Origin: Deltaproteobacteria bacterium
GTDB lineage: Bacteria; Myxococcota_A; UBA796; SXON01
Direction of reading: 5' to 3'
DNA: 44,108 nucleotides
Assembly (NCBI GenBank): GCA_947486185.1
Contig: CANKTH010000032.1
Location: forward strand, 1-44,108
Below the pieces are notes generated by a model that saw only the letters and a program-made list of their open reading frames with translations, had not been told where the DNA came from and ran no database searches. A program made the position numbers and the translations under genes. Positions 34,864 to 43,120 of the stretch are shown in pieces (the first letter of the stretch is position 1; the number at the start of each line of letters is the position of its first letter).

Positions 34864-37158
34864 ATGGACCGTCGTCGCTGTTCTCACCTTTCTCCTTCTG
34901 CGATCCAACACCCGCTCGACCGTGACGCCGGCGCAGTGCTCCGCGCCGCCGCGGGCTTCGACGACCTGGTTCGGTGGCTGTTCGACTACGGCTTCGAACG
35001 CTGGGAACGGCTGGCGTTGCTCGGGAGCGCGGTCCGGGTGAGCGACAAACAGTTCCCCGAGATCGCCGGTATTTTCGCTCAGACCTGCGCGCGCCTCGGC
35101 GTGGATCAGCCGCCGCTCTACCTCGCGTCCGGCTCCTTCAACGCCCTCACCGCCGGGGTGGACCGTCCCTACGTGGTCATCTCACCGGGCGTCATCACGC
35201 TCACTCCGTCCGAACTCGAGTACGTGTTGGGCCACGAGCTCGGCCATATCAAGCTTCAACACGTACTTTACGGCACGGTCGCGAGGGCGCTCCCCCTCTT
35301 CGCCTCCCTTGTCCCGGTGGCCGGCCAACTCCTGACCTCGGGGTTGAACCTCGCGATCCAGGAGTGGCAGCGCCGCGCCGAGCTCTCCTGTGACCGCTAT
35401 GGCCTCCTCGCCAACCAGGACCTGCAAGCCGCGCTCCGCCTCATGGTAAAGGTCGCCGGTGCGCCGCCGGCCCTGTACTCCCAGATCAACACCGGAGCCT
35501 TCCTCGACCAGTACGACGAGCTGACCGAGGCCCAGAACGACAAGGTCTCCCTGGTCTATCGCGTGCTCTCCGAGCTCCGCCTCAGCCATCCCTGGATGGT
35601 GGTGCGCGCCAAAGAGCTGGCGCGCTGGGTGGAGTCGGGGGCCTACGCGGCGCTGATCGAGACTGGGGATGCCGAAGAACCCGCCACAAAGCCAGAGATC
35701 CCGAGCCTCGAAGACGCCTGTCGAGCTGCCGCCGAACGGCTCCCCGGTGCGCTGGGGGAGGCCCTGGCGCAGCTCAGTCTGCCCGTCCCGCCACGGGTGA
35801 GCTTCACCGGCGGGAAGGGTCGAGGGCGAAGCACGCTCATCCACAAGCTCCTCGGCCACGAGGTCATCCCCGCGCGGGCCAACCCGGTGCGTCTGGTCGC
35901 CGGCGAGCGCTGGACCCTGCATGACGCCTCCGGAAAACTCCTGTCGGAAGACCTGCCGTTTCCGGCCTCATCCGGCTCAATCACCATCCGCGGCCCGGCG
36001 CCCCTCCTGGAGATAGCTGAGCTGCGAGAGCTCCCCGGCTTCGACGGGCTGGACAACCCGCTCGACCTCGCCGCCGAGCTGGCCGCCACCGACATCGTGA
36101 TCTTCTGTACGAGCGCGACGCAGCTCCTCTCCGACGGGGAGCGGCGGTGGCTCCGCGAGGAGCTCCTCCCCCGCGCGACCGGGCCGGTGGCCGTCGTGGT
36201 CACCCGCGGGGACGACCTGGACGAGCCCGACCGCCTGGAGCTCCAGGCCCGGCTGGACCGGGTGATGGCCTCGCTGAGCGAAGGCCTCAACGCCCCACCC
36301 TGGGTGTTCTGGTGGACCGACGAGGCGGATCCACCGCTGGTGACCTGGCTCACGGCGCAGCTGTCGCGGCTCGGGGTTGACCAGGAGCGCCGCCGTCGGG
36401 CGCGGATCGACCGCCTCGTCAACCTGGCTCGGCTCCGCCACGCGGGTGACCGCCAGGGCGACGAGACGCTCGAACGGCGACTTCAGGCCGCGCGGGCCGC
36501 CTGCCGCCGCTATGCTGCGGACCGTCTGGGCACCTTGCGAACCGAGCTCCCGCAGCGGCTCGAGCAGCTGGACCACGATCAACTCAACGCCGACGGGCCC
36601 GCGCTGGTGCGCGGAGAGATCATCAAGGTGGAGCAGGAGCTCGCCGCCTTGTTCCTCGAAGAAACCGGGTCCGACCCCGGCGCCAGGCTCGGAGGGCGCC
36701 TGGCCGAGGAGATGGGCGGCGCCGACTGGTCCCAACGAAGCCCACGACGCCCACGCGATCCGGGCGCGATGGCCCTGGCCGGCGCGAGCGTGCTCCTCGT
36801 GCTCTTGAGCGGGCTGACGCCGCTGACAGCCGCTGGCGCGGCCGCAGGAATTGCAGGGGCGCGGCTCCTGCGGGGTCGTCAGGAGTCCAACCTGCAGGCG
36901 CTCCGCCGGACGGAGCTCTCGGCTGCCACCCTCGCGTGGCTCGACCAGGTAGAAGCTGCGATCCCGGCGATGCTGGCGGCCTGGAGCGCGGAGCTCCGCC
37001 GGATCCTCACCAACGGGACCGATGCGGAGGAACAGGCGCTCCTGGCGGCGTGTCTCGACGCGATCAGCGCGGCGCTCGCGCTGCTTGAAGCGTCCCAACC
37101 GGAGAGTGAGCGGCCAGAGGGGACCGAGGGCGAGGAGCCAGACGATGCGGCACTTTGA
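34864..37158 (+). CDS. M48 zinc metalloprotease fused to degenerate dynamin-like GTPase
   Basis: A 764-residue fusion. Residues about 80-260 are an M48-family peptidase: the zinc motif HELGH is at 124-128, followed by a hydrophobic stretch and the third ligand Glu173 in RRAELSCDRYG. The dynamin-like part starts near residue 308 (RVSFTGGKGRGRSTLIHKLLG). Its P-loop has Arg322 where GxxxxGKS needs Lys, the switch-I Thr is not evident, the G3 region is ELPGFDG (Glu instead of Asp), and the G4-like sequence is TRGD. So GTP hydrolysis is probably weak or lost. Residues about 636-665 are a hydrophobic hairpin, as in membrane-inserting dynamins. The next gene, an intact dynamin-like GTPase, overlaps its 3' end by 14 nt, which implies partnership. 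The start is ATG at 34864; a longer upstream in-frame start at 34699 lies inside the lipoprotein gene. Confidence 0.82.
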   Translation: MDRRRCSHLSPSAIQHPLDRDAGAVLRAAAGFDDLVRWLFDYGFERWERLALLGSAVRVSDKQFPEIAGIFAQTCARLGVDQPPLYLASGSFNALTAGVDRPYVVISPGVITLTPSELEYVLGHELGHIKLQHVLYGTVARALPLFASLVPVAGQLLTSGLNLAIQEWQRRAELSCDRYGLLANQDLQAALRLMVKVAGAPPALYSQINTGAFLDQYDELTEAQNDKVSLVYRVLSELRLSHPWMVVRAKELARWVESGAYAALIETGDAEEPATKPEIPSLEDACRAAAERLPGALGEALAQLSLPVPPRVSFTGGKGRGRSTLIHKLLGHEVIPARANPVRLVAGERWTLHDASGKLLSEDLPFPASSGSITIRGPAPLLEIAELRELPGFDGLDNPLDLAAELAATDIVIFCTSATQLLSDGERRWLREELLPRATGPVAVVVTRGDDLDEPDRLELQARLDRVMASLSEGLNAPPWVFWWTDEADPPLVTWLTAQLSRLGVDQERRRRARIDRLVNLARLRHAGDRQGDETLERRLQAARAACRRYAADRLGTLRTELPQRLEQLDHDQLNADGPALVRGEIIKVEQELAALFLEETGSDPGARLGGRLAEEMGGADWSQRSPRRPRDPGAMALAGASVLLVLLSGLTPLTAAGAAAGIAGARLLRGRQESNLQALRRTELSAATLAWLDQVEAAIPAMLAAWSAELRRILTNGTDAEEQALLAACLDAISAALALLEASQPESERPEGTEGEEPDDAAL

Positions 37159-39061
37159 GGCGTGGGAGCAACGCCGTGGCCGGCTCATCGCCGTGCTCGA
37201 GGAGCTGGCGGCCCAGGTGGAGGCGACGGGAAACCCGAGGGCGGCCGCCAATCTGAGGCTCCGGGCCGAGGCCCTCGGTCGCGAGGTCTTCCGCCTGATG
37301 GTGGTGGGTGAGTTCAAACGCGGAAAATCTACGCTGATCAACGCCATGATCGGCGCGCCGGTGCTGCCAGCCAAGGTGGCACCGTGCACAGCGGCGCTGA
37401 CCGTCCTGCGTCATGGCCCGCGACCCCGGGCGTGGATCGTCCCCGAGCAGGGGGAGGCCTACGAGGTCGAGGTCGAGGCTCTCCGCGACTACGTCCTCCG
37501 GGAGGAACGTAAGGAGGGCCTCGGCCTCCGGCGCATCGAGGTCGAGGTGCCGCTCCCGCTCCTCGCCCACGGCGTCGAGATCATCGATTCACCCGGGCTG
37601 AATGAACACCGCCTGCGGAGCGAGATCGCGCTCGACTTCTTGCCGCGCTCGGACGCGCTGATCGTGGTGCTGTCCTGCGAGCAGGCCCTCGCGGCGACCG
37701 AAATGGCCTTCCTGCACGAGCAGGTCGGCGAGCGGCTCAGGCACGTCTTCTTCGTCTGGAACCGCTACGACGCCATCGCCGGTAACCCGGCGGACATCGC
37801 CGATCTCGAGGCGACGACCGCTCGTTGGTTGACCCCGATGCTCGATCCGGCATGCGAGGAGCCCAGGGTCCATCCGGTCTCGGCGCGCCAGGCCTTGCTC
37901 GCACGCAGCCAGGGTGGGACGGAGCTCGCGGCCAGCGGGATAATCGCCCTCGAAGCTGCGCTCGAGGGCTTCCTGGGTCGAGAGCGCCTCCCGGTGAAGC
38001 TGTCTGGGCCCGCGTCGGCGGCAGAGGGCGCCGTCGTGACGCTGAGGGCATACATCGACGAGCACGAACGGCTACTGGACGTGCCCCTCGTAGCGTTGAG
38101 CGCCCGTTATGCCGCGCTGGCCCCCGATCTCGCCGCCCTGGAGGAGCACCGGGTCGGCATCCGGGAGCTGGTGGACACCCACCGCGCCCGCCTGAGCGCA
38201 CATGTGACCGAAGCTTGGGAGAAGGTCATCACCCGGCTTCGGGCGCAGCTGCCCGAGGTGGTGGCGGCCGTCGATCTCACGCCCGTTTCGGTGTTTGCAG
38301 GCCGCGGACCCGCGGAGGAGCGGCTGACTCGAGCAGTGGACCGCTGGTTCGGGGAAGAGCTGGAGCAATGGGAATCCGCGGTGCTCCGGCCACTGGTCGC
38401 TGAGGAGCTTCAGTCGCTCCAGAACGCGCTTGAACCTCGGCTCCTGGCCCTCCTGGGCGCGGTGGACTCCATCCGTGAGGCCCTTCGCCCTGACGTGCGG
38501 GTTCGGGTGGAGGGGCACTATGCGTCCCCTTCCGCGCGGGATCGGATGATCGGCGCGCTGGGGGGCCTGCTCCTTGGCGGCGTGGGCGCCGCGATGGAAG
38601 GCGCTGTGCGCGGCCCCGAAGGAATGCTCAACACGCTGGCCTGGCACCTCTCGTTGGGCCTGGGCCTGGTCGCGGCGGGTGTTGCAGCGCCGGTCGTGCT
38701 CGCGGCGGGAGCGGCGCTGGGCGCAGCGCGGCTCCTGTGGCACGGCCTTTCGGGGGCCTCTCTGGTGCGGGCGGCGGTGGTGGAGGCGACCGACCAGGCG
38801 CTCGAGACGACCCGAGCGAACGGGGGCGCGAGCCTCGAGGTCAAGGTAGAAGCCAGATTCTTGGAGATAGGCGCACAGATCGACAGCGGCGCCGCGGACC
38901 TCATCCAGAGCTTGCGGCAACAGGTGGAGCAGGTGCTCGCAGAGCAGGCCGAGGGTGAACAGCGGGTCGCGAGGGCCCGCGCTGAGCTCAAGGCGCAGGG
39001 GGAGCGACTGCGGGAGCTTCAGGATGAGATCGAGGCGTCCCGGGGTGAGCCACGAGAGTGA
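37145..39061 (+). CDS. bacterial dynamin-like GTPase
   Basis: A 638-residue dynamin-superfamily protein. The G domain is intact: G1 GEFKRGKS at 55-62, G2 Thr82 in APCTAALTV, G3 DSPG at 148-151 and G4 NRYD at 206-209. Helical stalk regions follow, then two hydrophobic segments near residues 467-530 (IGALGGLLLGGVGAAMEGA; LGLGLVAAGVAAPVVLAAG) that act as a membrane paddle in related proteins, and a coiled coil at the C-terminus (about 590-638; RARAELKAQGERLRELQDE). Bacterial dynamins bind and remodel membranes and often occur as interacting pairs of unequal partners. Its ATG lies inside the end of the M48-dynamin gene (14-nt overlap), so the two are very likely translated together and form a heteromeric complex. 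Confidence 0.9.
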   Translation: MRHFEAWEQRRGRLIAVLEELAAQVEATGNPRAAANLRLRAEALGREVFRLMVVGEFKRGKSTLINAMIGAPVLPAKVAPCTAALTVLRHGPRPRAWIVPEQGEAYEVEVEALRDYVLREERKEGLGLRRIEVEVPLPLLAHGVEIIDSPGLNEHRLRSEIALDFLPRSDALIVVLSCEQALAATEMAFLHEQVGERLRHVFFVWNRYDAIAGNPADIADLEATTARWLTPMLDPACEEPRVHPVSARQALLARSQGGTELAASGIIALEAALEGFLGRERLPVKLSGPASAAEGAVVTLRAYIDEHERLLDVPLVALSARYAALAPDLAALEEHRVGIRELVDTHRARLSAHVTEAWEKVITRLRAQLPEVVAAVDLTPVSVFAGRGPAEERLTRAVDRWFGEELEQWESAVLRPLVAEELQSLQNALEPRLLALLGAVDSIREALRPDVRVRVEGHYASPSARDRMIGALGGLLLGGVGAAMEGAVRGPEGMLNTLAWHLSLGLGLVAAGVAAPVVLAAGAALGAARLLWHGLSGASLVRAAVVEATDQALETTRANGGASLEVKVEARFLEIGAQIDSGAADLIQSLRQQVEQVLAEQAEGEQRVARARAELKAQGERLRELQDEIEASRGEPRE

Positions 39062-39117
39062 CCTTCGGAGTGGCCGGCGCGGCGCTTGGGGTGTACCGTG
39101 CGCCGTCTGGAGCCCGA

Positions 39118-39648
39118 ATGAACCTGCGAACGGTCTTCTCCCGCCTGCCTGGCCCGCTCGTGCGTGTGCTACGCGACGCCGTGATGCCGCCTACCTTGCC
39201 CGAGGGTGAAAATGCCCCGGAGTGGAGCCTGCAGGCTTCGGATGGCAGCTGGTGTCGGCTCGGCCCCCATTGGTCGGTGATGGTCTTCTACCCCGATGAT
39301 CGCGGTGAGGCCGACGCGGAGCAGCTCAAAGCGGTGCAGGAGTGCCTGCCCGATTTCCAGCGTCTCGGCGTGAAGGTGTTCGCGATAAACCCTGGGGATC
39401 TGGAGAGCCACCGCGAGCTGGCCGAACGGCTCGGCCTGGGCTTTCCCCTGCTCTCCGACCCCGGCGGGAGGGTGGGGCGCCTCTATCGCGCCTCCTTGCC
39501 CGTTGCGGTACGCGGGGGCTATCTACGTACGGTCTACCTTGTGAATCCGCAGCGGAAGGTCCGCCTCGCCAACCGCGGAGCCCCGTCCGTTCGCGCGATC
39601 GTGCGCTCGGTGCAGGCGCTCCAGCAGGTCGCGAAAGGCGGCATGTAA
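39118..39648 (+). CDS. peroxiredoxin-fold protein lacking the peroxidatic cysteine
   Basis: A 176-residue thioredoxin-fold protein of the AhpC/TSA (BCP) type: ENAPEWSLQASDGSWCRL, then WSVMVFYPDD where the catalytic loop should read P-x-x-x-T-P-x-C, and KVFAINPGDLESHRELAERLGLGFPLLSDPGG with the typical YLRTVYLVNPQRKV strand. The peroxidatic cysteine is absent: the sequence after FYPDD is RGEADAEQ. Only Cys46 and Cys76 remain, at unusual places. So it is unlikely to be an ordinary peroxidase and may bind or sense instead. ATG at 39118 was chosen because GGAG lies 5 nt upstream; an in-frame GTG at 39058 overlaps the dynamin stop as GTGA and would add 20 residues, so coupling to the dynamin gene cannot be excluded. 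Confidence 0.75.
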   Translation: MNLRTVFSRLPGPLVRVLRDAVMPPTLPEGENAPEWSLQASDGSWCRLGPHWSVMVFYPDDRGEADAEQLKAVQECLPDFQRLGVKVFAINPGDLESHRELAERLGLGFPLLSDPGGRVGRLYRASLPVAVRGGYLRTVYLVNPQRKVRLANRGAPSVRAIVRSVQALQQVAKGGM

Positions 39649-39656
39649 CGCTGCCT

Positions 39657-40382
39657 TCAGGACGGCTCCCTGCCGCCCGAGCCGCCGCTGGAACCGCCGC
39701 AGGAGCCGCCGCTGGAGCCGCCGCCGGAGTCCGGCTCGGTGGGCGGCGGGGCGTCGCCGCCTGGGCGATTCGCGCGGGCCGGTTGGAGCTCAACCCGGGC
39801 GTTGAAGGCACAACCTTCGACACGCACGCTCAGCATACCCTCCGCTTCGTCTTCGCTCAGCGGCCGGAGCACGAGGCTCGCTTCGAGGACCGCCGGCTCC
39901 GGGGTGCCGCAACGAGGACGGTCCTCTTCGCCTCGCGTATCTTCGCCCTCGTCGCCATCGTTCTCCCCCGGCGCTGCTTCGTCGTCGCCCTCAGCGCTAC
40001 CGCAGTCGCGCTCCGCAGCGGCGCCGTCGGAATCGGTCGGAGCGTCATCCGTCTGCGTCTCGTCGGTGACGATGACCGGACGGTCGATGTGCTCGGGACG
40101 GCCCTGCAGGCGGAGGAGCCCGCCACGGTACCCGCCGCTGAACTCCCACTCTTCGACGCTCATCTCCACCGGATTGCCGCCCGAGAGCTCGGCCGGCAAT
40201 CCGACCAGCCCGTCGAGCTCCATGCCGCGGCACGTCGATGACACCAGCTCGCGCAAGACGAGGTCGTAGCTGCCGGCGACGAGGCGGAGCGGCGCGGGCA
40301 CCTCCGGGTGGATCTCGGGAGGGGAGGCATCGCTACAAGCGAGGATAGAAAGCAGGGAAAGGCCAAAGAAGATGCGGTACAT
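39657..40382 (-). CDS. acidic lipoprotein with a Gly-Ser-Cys repeat tail
   Basis: A 241-residue protein with a lipoprotein signal (FFGLSLLSILACSD; lipobox Leu-Ala-Cys at residue 16). A beta-rich first half follows (APLRLVAGSYDLVLRELVS; WEFSGGYRGGLLRLQG), then a long acidic stretch of Asp/Glu/Gly residues near 105-155, a second beta-like segment (LEASLVLRPL, LSVRVEGCAFNARVEL) and a C-terminal tail of Gly/Ser repeats containing one cysteine. The pattern suggests a surface lipoprotein with a flexible tail. No family is recognised. A GGAG lies just before the ATG, and a sigma-54-like element lies about 31 nt upstream. Confidence 0.75.
   Translation of the reverse strand: MYRIFFGLSLLSILACSDASPPEIHPEVPAPLRLVAGSYDLVLRELVSSTCRGMELDGLVGLPAELSGGNPVEMSVEEWEFSGGYRGGLLRLQGRPEHIDRPVIVTDETQTDDAPTDSDGAAAERDCGSAEGDDEAAPGENDGDEGEDTRGEEDRPRCGTPEPAVLEASLVLRPLSEDEAEGMLSVRVEGCAFNARVELQPARANRPGGDAPPPTEPDSGGGSSGGSCGGSSGGSGGREPS
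39679..39726 (-). repeat. four 12-bp tandem repeats encoding the Gly/Ser tail
   Basis: On the plus strand the units are gagccgccgctg, gaaccgccgcag, gagccgccgctg and gagccgccgccg. They encode GGSS-GGSC-GGSS-GGSG-type blocks on the minus strand. Such tracts can change length by slippage. Confidence 0.8.
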
Positions 40383-40412
40383 CGGGGCTCCAGTTCAGGT
40401 ACCGGCCCCTAC

Positions 40413-40428
40413 ATCAAGAACCGTGCCA
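40413..40428 (-). promoter_or_regulatory. candidate sigma-54-like promoter of the lipoprotein gene
   Basis: The minus strand reads TGGCACGGTTCTTGAT. It matches TGGCACG-N4-TTGCW in all but one informative base: the -12 element has GA where GC is near-invariant. A start near 40401 would give a leader of about 19 nt with a GGAG site before the ATG at 40382. It is 14 of 16 bases identical to the element at 9197-9212. Confidence 0.35.
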
Positions 40429-40537
40429 CAGTCCTAACTGCTTGATATTGCTCACGGACGACGACCCGGCACCCGAGGCACCGCGCGCCGCTGCGACATC
40501 GCCGCCGCACCGACGGCGGACTCCGGGGGCGGAACCT

Positions 40538-40552
40538 GCCCCGCGCCGGGGC
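40538..40552 (-). terminator. GC hairpin after the methyltransferase gene
   Basis: The sequence gccccgcgccggggc forms a 6-bp stem with a 3-nt loop 17 nt beyond the methyltransferase stop at 40569. There is no T tract, so termination is doubtful. Confidence 0.25.
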
Positions 40553-40568
40553 AACCGGGGCGACGGGC

Positions 40569-41729
40569 TCAGCGTTGGCGGGCGAGGAGCAGGAACTTGA
40601 GGTACCGGCCCTCCGGGTGGCCGATCATCACGGGGTGATCCGGCGGCTCGGCGGAACGATGGAGCAAAGCCCACGCGTTGAGCGGCGCGCTCCCGCGAAG
40701 ACCGTCCCTCACCGTCTCTTCCCAACGTTCAAAGCTCAGTCTCGCGGAGCATGACGAGGTGGCGAGCAGCTCACGGCTCAGCCCTGCGACGTGCCGGTGG
40801 AGATCCCGGTAAGCCGTCCGCGCGGCGGCATCCTGGTCGCGCCCGTGGGTCAACGACGGGGGATCACAGATCACCAGGTCGGCCTCCTGCCCGCGATACC
40901 GGAACGCGTCGGTGGCCTCGAAGCCGTGGTCACCCGGATCGAGGCCATTGAGGCGGAAGTTTTCGCGCGCGTCCTCCAGCGCCGGCGCCGCGACGTCGAC
41001 GCTGACCACCCGCCGGGCCCCGCCCAGGGCCGCCGCGACCGAAAAGCCCCCATTGTAGGAAAAGAGGTTGAGCACGGTCCTGCCCGTCGCCCACCCCCGT
41101 ACCAGCCGACGATGCTCCCGCTGATCGAGGAACAGCCCGGTTTTCTGACCTACGTAGGGGCGCACCAACAGCTGCATGCCGTGCTCTCTCACCACCAGCG
41201 TCTCGGGCGGCGCCGCGCCGAACAGGAGCTCGGTGCCTTCGCTGGCGTCGACCCGCTCTACCCCGAGGCGTCGAAGCACCGCCTCAACCCCGGGGAGTTG
41301 ACTCAGCGTCTCGACCAGCGGGTCGAGGTAGGGCAGCCATGCCGCGCTGTAGAGGCGGAGCACGAGGAGCCCTCCGTAACGGTCCACCACCACACCGGGG
41401 AGAAGATCCCCTTCGCCGTTGCAAACCCGGTAGGTGTTCGTGTCGCCCCCCACCAAGGAACGGCGCTCCCACGCGGCCACCAGGCGGCGCTTGAGCAGAG
41501 CGGGCACGGGCTCAGGATCGCGGCAGAGCACCCGTGCGACGATCGGGCCGTCGTCCATGAGGCCGAAAGCGACTCTTTTTCCTCGGGGATCGAGCAGCTC
41601 GACCGGAGAACCGGCCGGCGGAGGCGTGGTAGGCCGCACGCGCGCGGGGCTCAGGCCCTCGCGATAAAGCCAGGGATGGCCACGGGCGATCGGGCCGACG
41701 GCGTCTTGGGTGAGAGTGAGGCGGACCAC
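40569..41729 (-). CDS. RlmI-like 23S rRNA (cytosine) methyltransferase
   Basis: A 386-residue enzyme with the RlmI architecture: an N-terminal PUA domain (GHPWLYREGL; VARVLCRDP), a middle segment with GDLLPGVVVDRYGG, and a C-terminal class I SAM-dependent methyltransferase. Diagnostic motifs are RPYVGQKTGLFLDQREHR, the SAM-binding NLFSYNGGFSVAAALGGA, and DLVICDPPSL, followed by a Ser-Cys-Ser motif (ATSSCSARLS) that holds the catalytic cysteine in this family. The substrate is probably a cytosine in 23S rRNA. GTG at 41729 has AGGAG 5 nt upstream, a good ribosome binding site. It is divergent from the MopE/lectin gene. Confidence 0.9.
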   Translation of the reverse strand: MVRLTLTQDAVGPIARGHPWLYREGLSPARVRPTTPPPAGSPVELLDPRGKRVAFGLMDDGPIVARVLCRDPEPVPALLKRRLVAAWERRSLVGGDTNTYRVCNGEGDLLPGVVVDRYGGLLVLRLYSAAWLPYLDPLVETLSQLPGVEAVLRRLGVERVDASEGTELLFGAAPPETLVVREHGMQLLVRPYVGQKTGLFLDQREHRRLVRGWATGRTVLNLFSYNGGFSVAAALGGARRVVSVDVAAPALEDARENFRLNGLDPGDHGFEATDAFRYRGQEADLVICDPPSLTHGRDQDAAARTAYRDLHRHVAGLSRELLATSSCSARLSFERWEETVRDGLRGSAPLNAWALLHRSAEPPDHPVMIGHPEGRYLKFLLLARQR

Positions 41730-41808
41730 CGGGGCTCCTGGCGCCCCCGTTTAGCCGATCTGGCACCGCGGTACCCGTCGCGAGGCGACGTGGGAGCGGT
41801 TCTGACGC

Positions 41809-41814
41809 TAAGCT
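41809..41814 (+). promoter_or_regulatory. -10-like element 6 nt before the MopE/lectin lipoprotein start
   Basis: TAAGCT ends exactly 6 nt before the ATG at 41821, with no ribosome binding site between, predicting a leaderless mRNA. Confidence 0.35.
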
Positions 41815-41820
41815 GGGGGT

Positions 41821-43107
41821 ATGCGTATGGTCCTCCTCTTCCTGCTGATCGGCTGCGGCTCCGAGACTGAGATCGACGACGACAAAGACCCCAATCCAGG
41901 CGGCGATGACACCTACGAGATCGATCCCAACCGCCACGACGCAGACCACGACGGCACGGTCGACGCACAGGACTGTGAGCCCAACAACGTCGACATCCAC
42001 CCCGGCGCGGCGGAGTTCTGCGATGCGATCGACAACGACTGCGACGGGGACATCGACGAGGAGTCCGACGCCGATGACGACGGTTACCTCGACATCACCG
42101 AGTGTTATCGACTCTCCGGAGTGTGGGACTGCGACGATGATGACGTCGCGGTCAACCCGGGCGGCGTCGAGAGCTGTAACGGCCTCGACGACGACTGCGA
42201 CGGCCTCTTCGACGAGGTGGACGCGGACGGCGACGGGGCGAGCTTCTGCCTTGACTGTGACGACGCCGACCCCTTCCGCCATGACGGCGCGGCCGAGGCA
42301 TGTGATGGCATCGACAACGACTGTGACGGAGAGATCGACGAAATCTGGGACGACGATGGCGATGGGTGGTCGCCTTGTGGCGGCGACTGCGACGACGACT
42401 CCGAGAGCATCAACCCGGACGCGGTGGAGCTGTGCGACGGCTTGGACAACAACTGCGACGACCAGGTCGACGAGACGAGCGATCTCGACGCGGACGGCGT
42501 AGCGACCTGTGAGGGTGACTGTGACGACGGCGACGCCAGCGTCTTCCCCGGCGCCGACGAGGTGTGTGACGGCAAAGATACCGACTGCGACGCCAGCACC
42601 GCAGAGGACGCGGACACCGACGGCGACGGATTCACCCTCTGTCGCGGGGACTGCGACGACTCGGTAGCCGCGGCCTACCCCGGTGCCATCGAGGTCTGCG
42701 ACGGCGCCGACAACGACTGCAACGGTTATCCGGACGAAGATCCTTCCTGCTGGACCTGCACCGACAGCAGCACCTACCGCGTCTGCGCCACCGCTACGAA
42801 CTGGGACACCGCGAAGCTGGTTTGCGAGTCCTTCGGCATGGAGCTGGCCGTGATCGGCAACAGCTCCGAGAACGACGACGTGGCGGCGTTCACCACCACA
42901 CCGACCTGGATCGGCCTGTCCGACCAGGCGGTCGAAGGCGACTACGTGTGGGTAAACGGAGGCGTCATCGGCTACGACAGTTGGGCCACCTCCGAGCCTT
43001 CGGGTAGCGAGAGCGAAGATTGTGTGCTCACCAACCTGGGCGGGCTGCGCGGCGCTTGGGCCGACAGCTCCTGCGCCAGCAGCTACAAGTTCGTGTGTGA
43101 GATGTGA
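41821..43107 (+). CDS. lipoprotein with MopE-type repeats and a C-type lectin-like domain
   Basis: A 428-residue lipoprotein. The signal MRMVLLFLLIGC ends in the lipobox Leu-Ile-Gly-Cys. An acidic spacer is followed by six MopE-type repeats (about residues 50-305), each with D-x-D-x-D-G and the DCDD ... D-N/D-D-C-D-G pattern. The last about 118 residues are a C-type lectin-like domain beginning with CTDSSTYRVCATATNWDTAK, with the typical WIGLSDQAVEGDYVWVNGG, an EPSGSESEDCV stretch and WADSSC ... KFVCEM; the EPS and WAD elements correspond to the Ca2+/sugar site, in slightly altered form. The protein probably binds a sugar at the cell surface on a Ca2+-stabilised stalk. It ends 13 nt before the convergent selenoprotein gene. 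Confidence 0.85.
   Translation: MRMVLLFLLIGCGSETEIDDDKDPNPGGDDTYEIDPNRHDADHDGTVDAQDCEPNNVDIHPGAAEFCDAIDNDCDGDIDEESDADDDGYLDITECYRLSGVWDCDDDDVAVNPGGVESCNGLDDDCDGLFDEVDADGDGASFCLDCDDADPFRHDGAAEACDGIDNDCDGEIDEIWDDDGDGWSPCGGDCDDDSESINPDAVELCDGLDNNCDDQVDETSDLDADGVATCEGDCDDGDASVFPGADEVCDGKDTDCDASTAEDADTDGDGFTLCRGDCDDSVAAAYPGAIEVCDGADNDCNGYPDEDPSCWTCTDSSTYRVCATATNWDTAKLVCESFGMELAVIGNSSENDDVAAFTTTPTWIGLSDQAVEGDYVWVNGGVIGYDSWATSEPSGSESEDCVLTNLGGLRGAWADSSCASSYKFVCEM
41960..42740 (+). repeat. MopE-type repeats (6 units) in the lectin lipoprotein
   Basis: Six consecutive units of about 40 residues, each with a D-x-D-x-D-G loop, DCDD (or DCEP) and a D-N-D-C-D-G type close. They are encoded mostly by GAC, GGC, TGC and AAC codons. 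Confidence 0.75.
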
Positions 43108-43120
43108 ATCGAAGCTGCGC

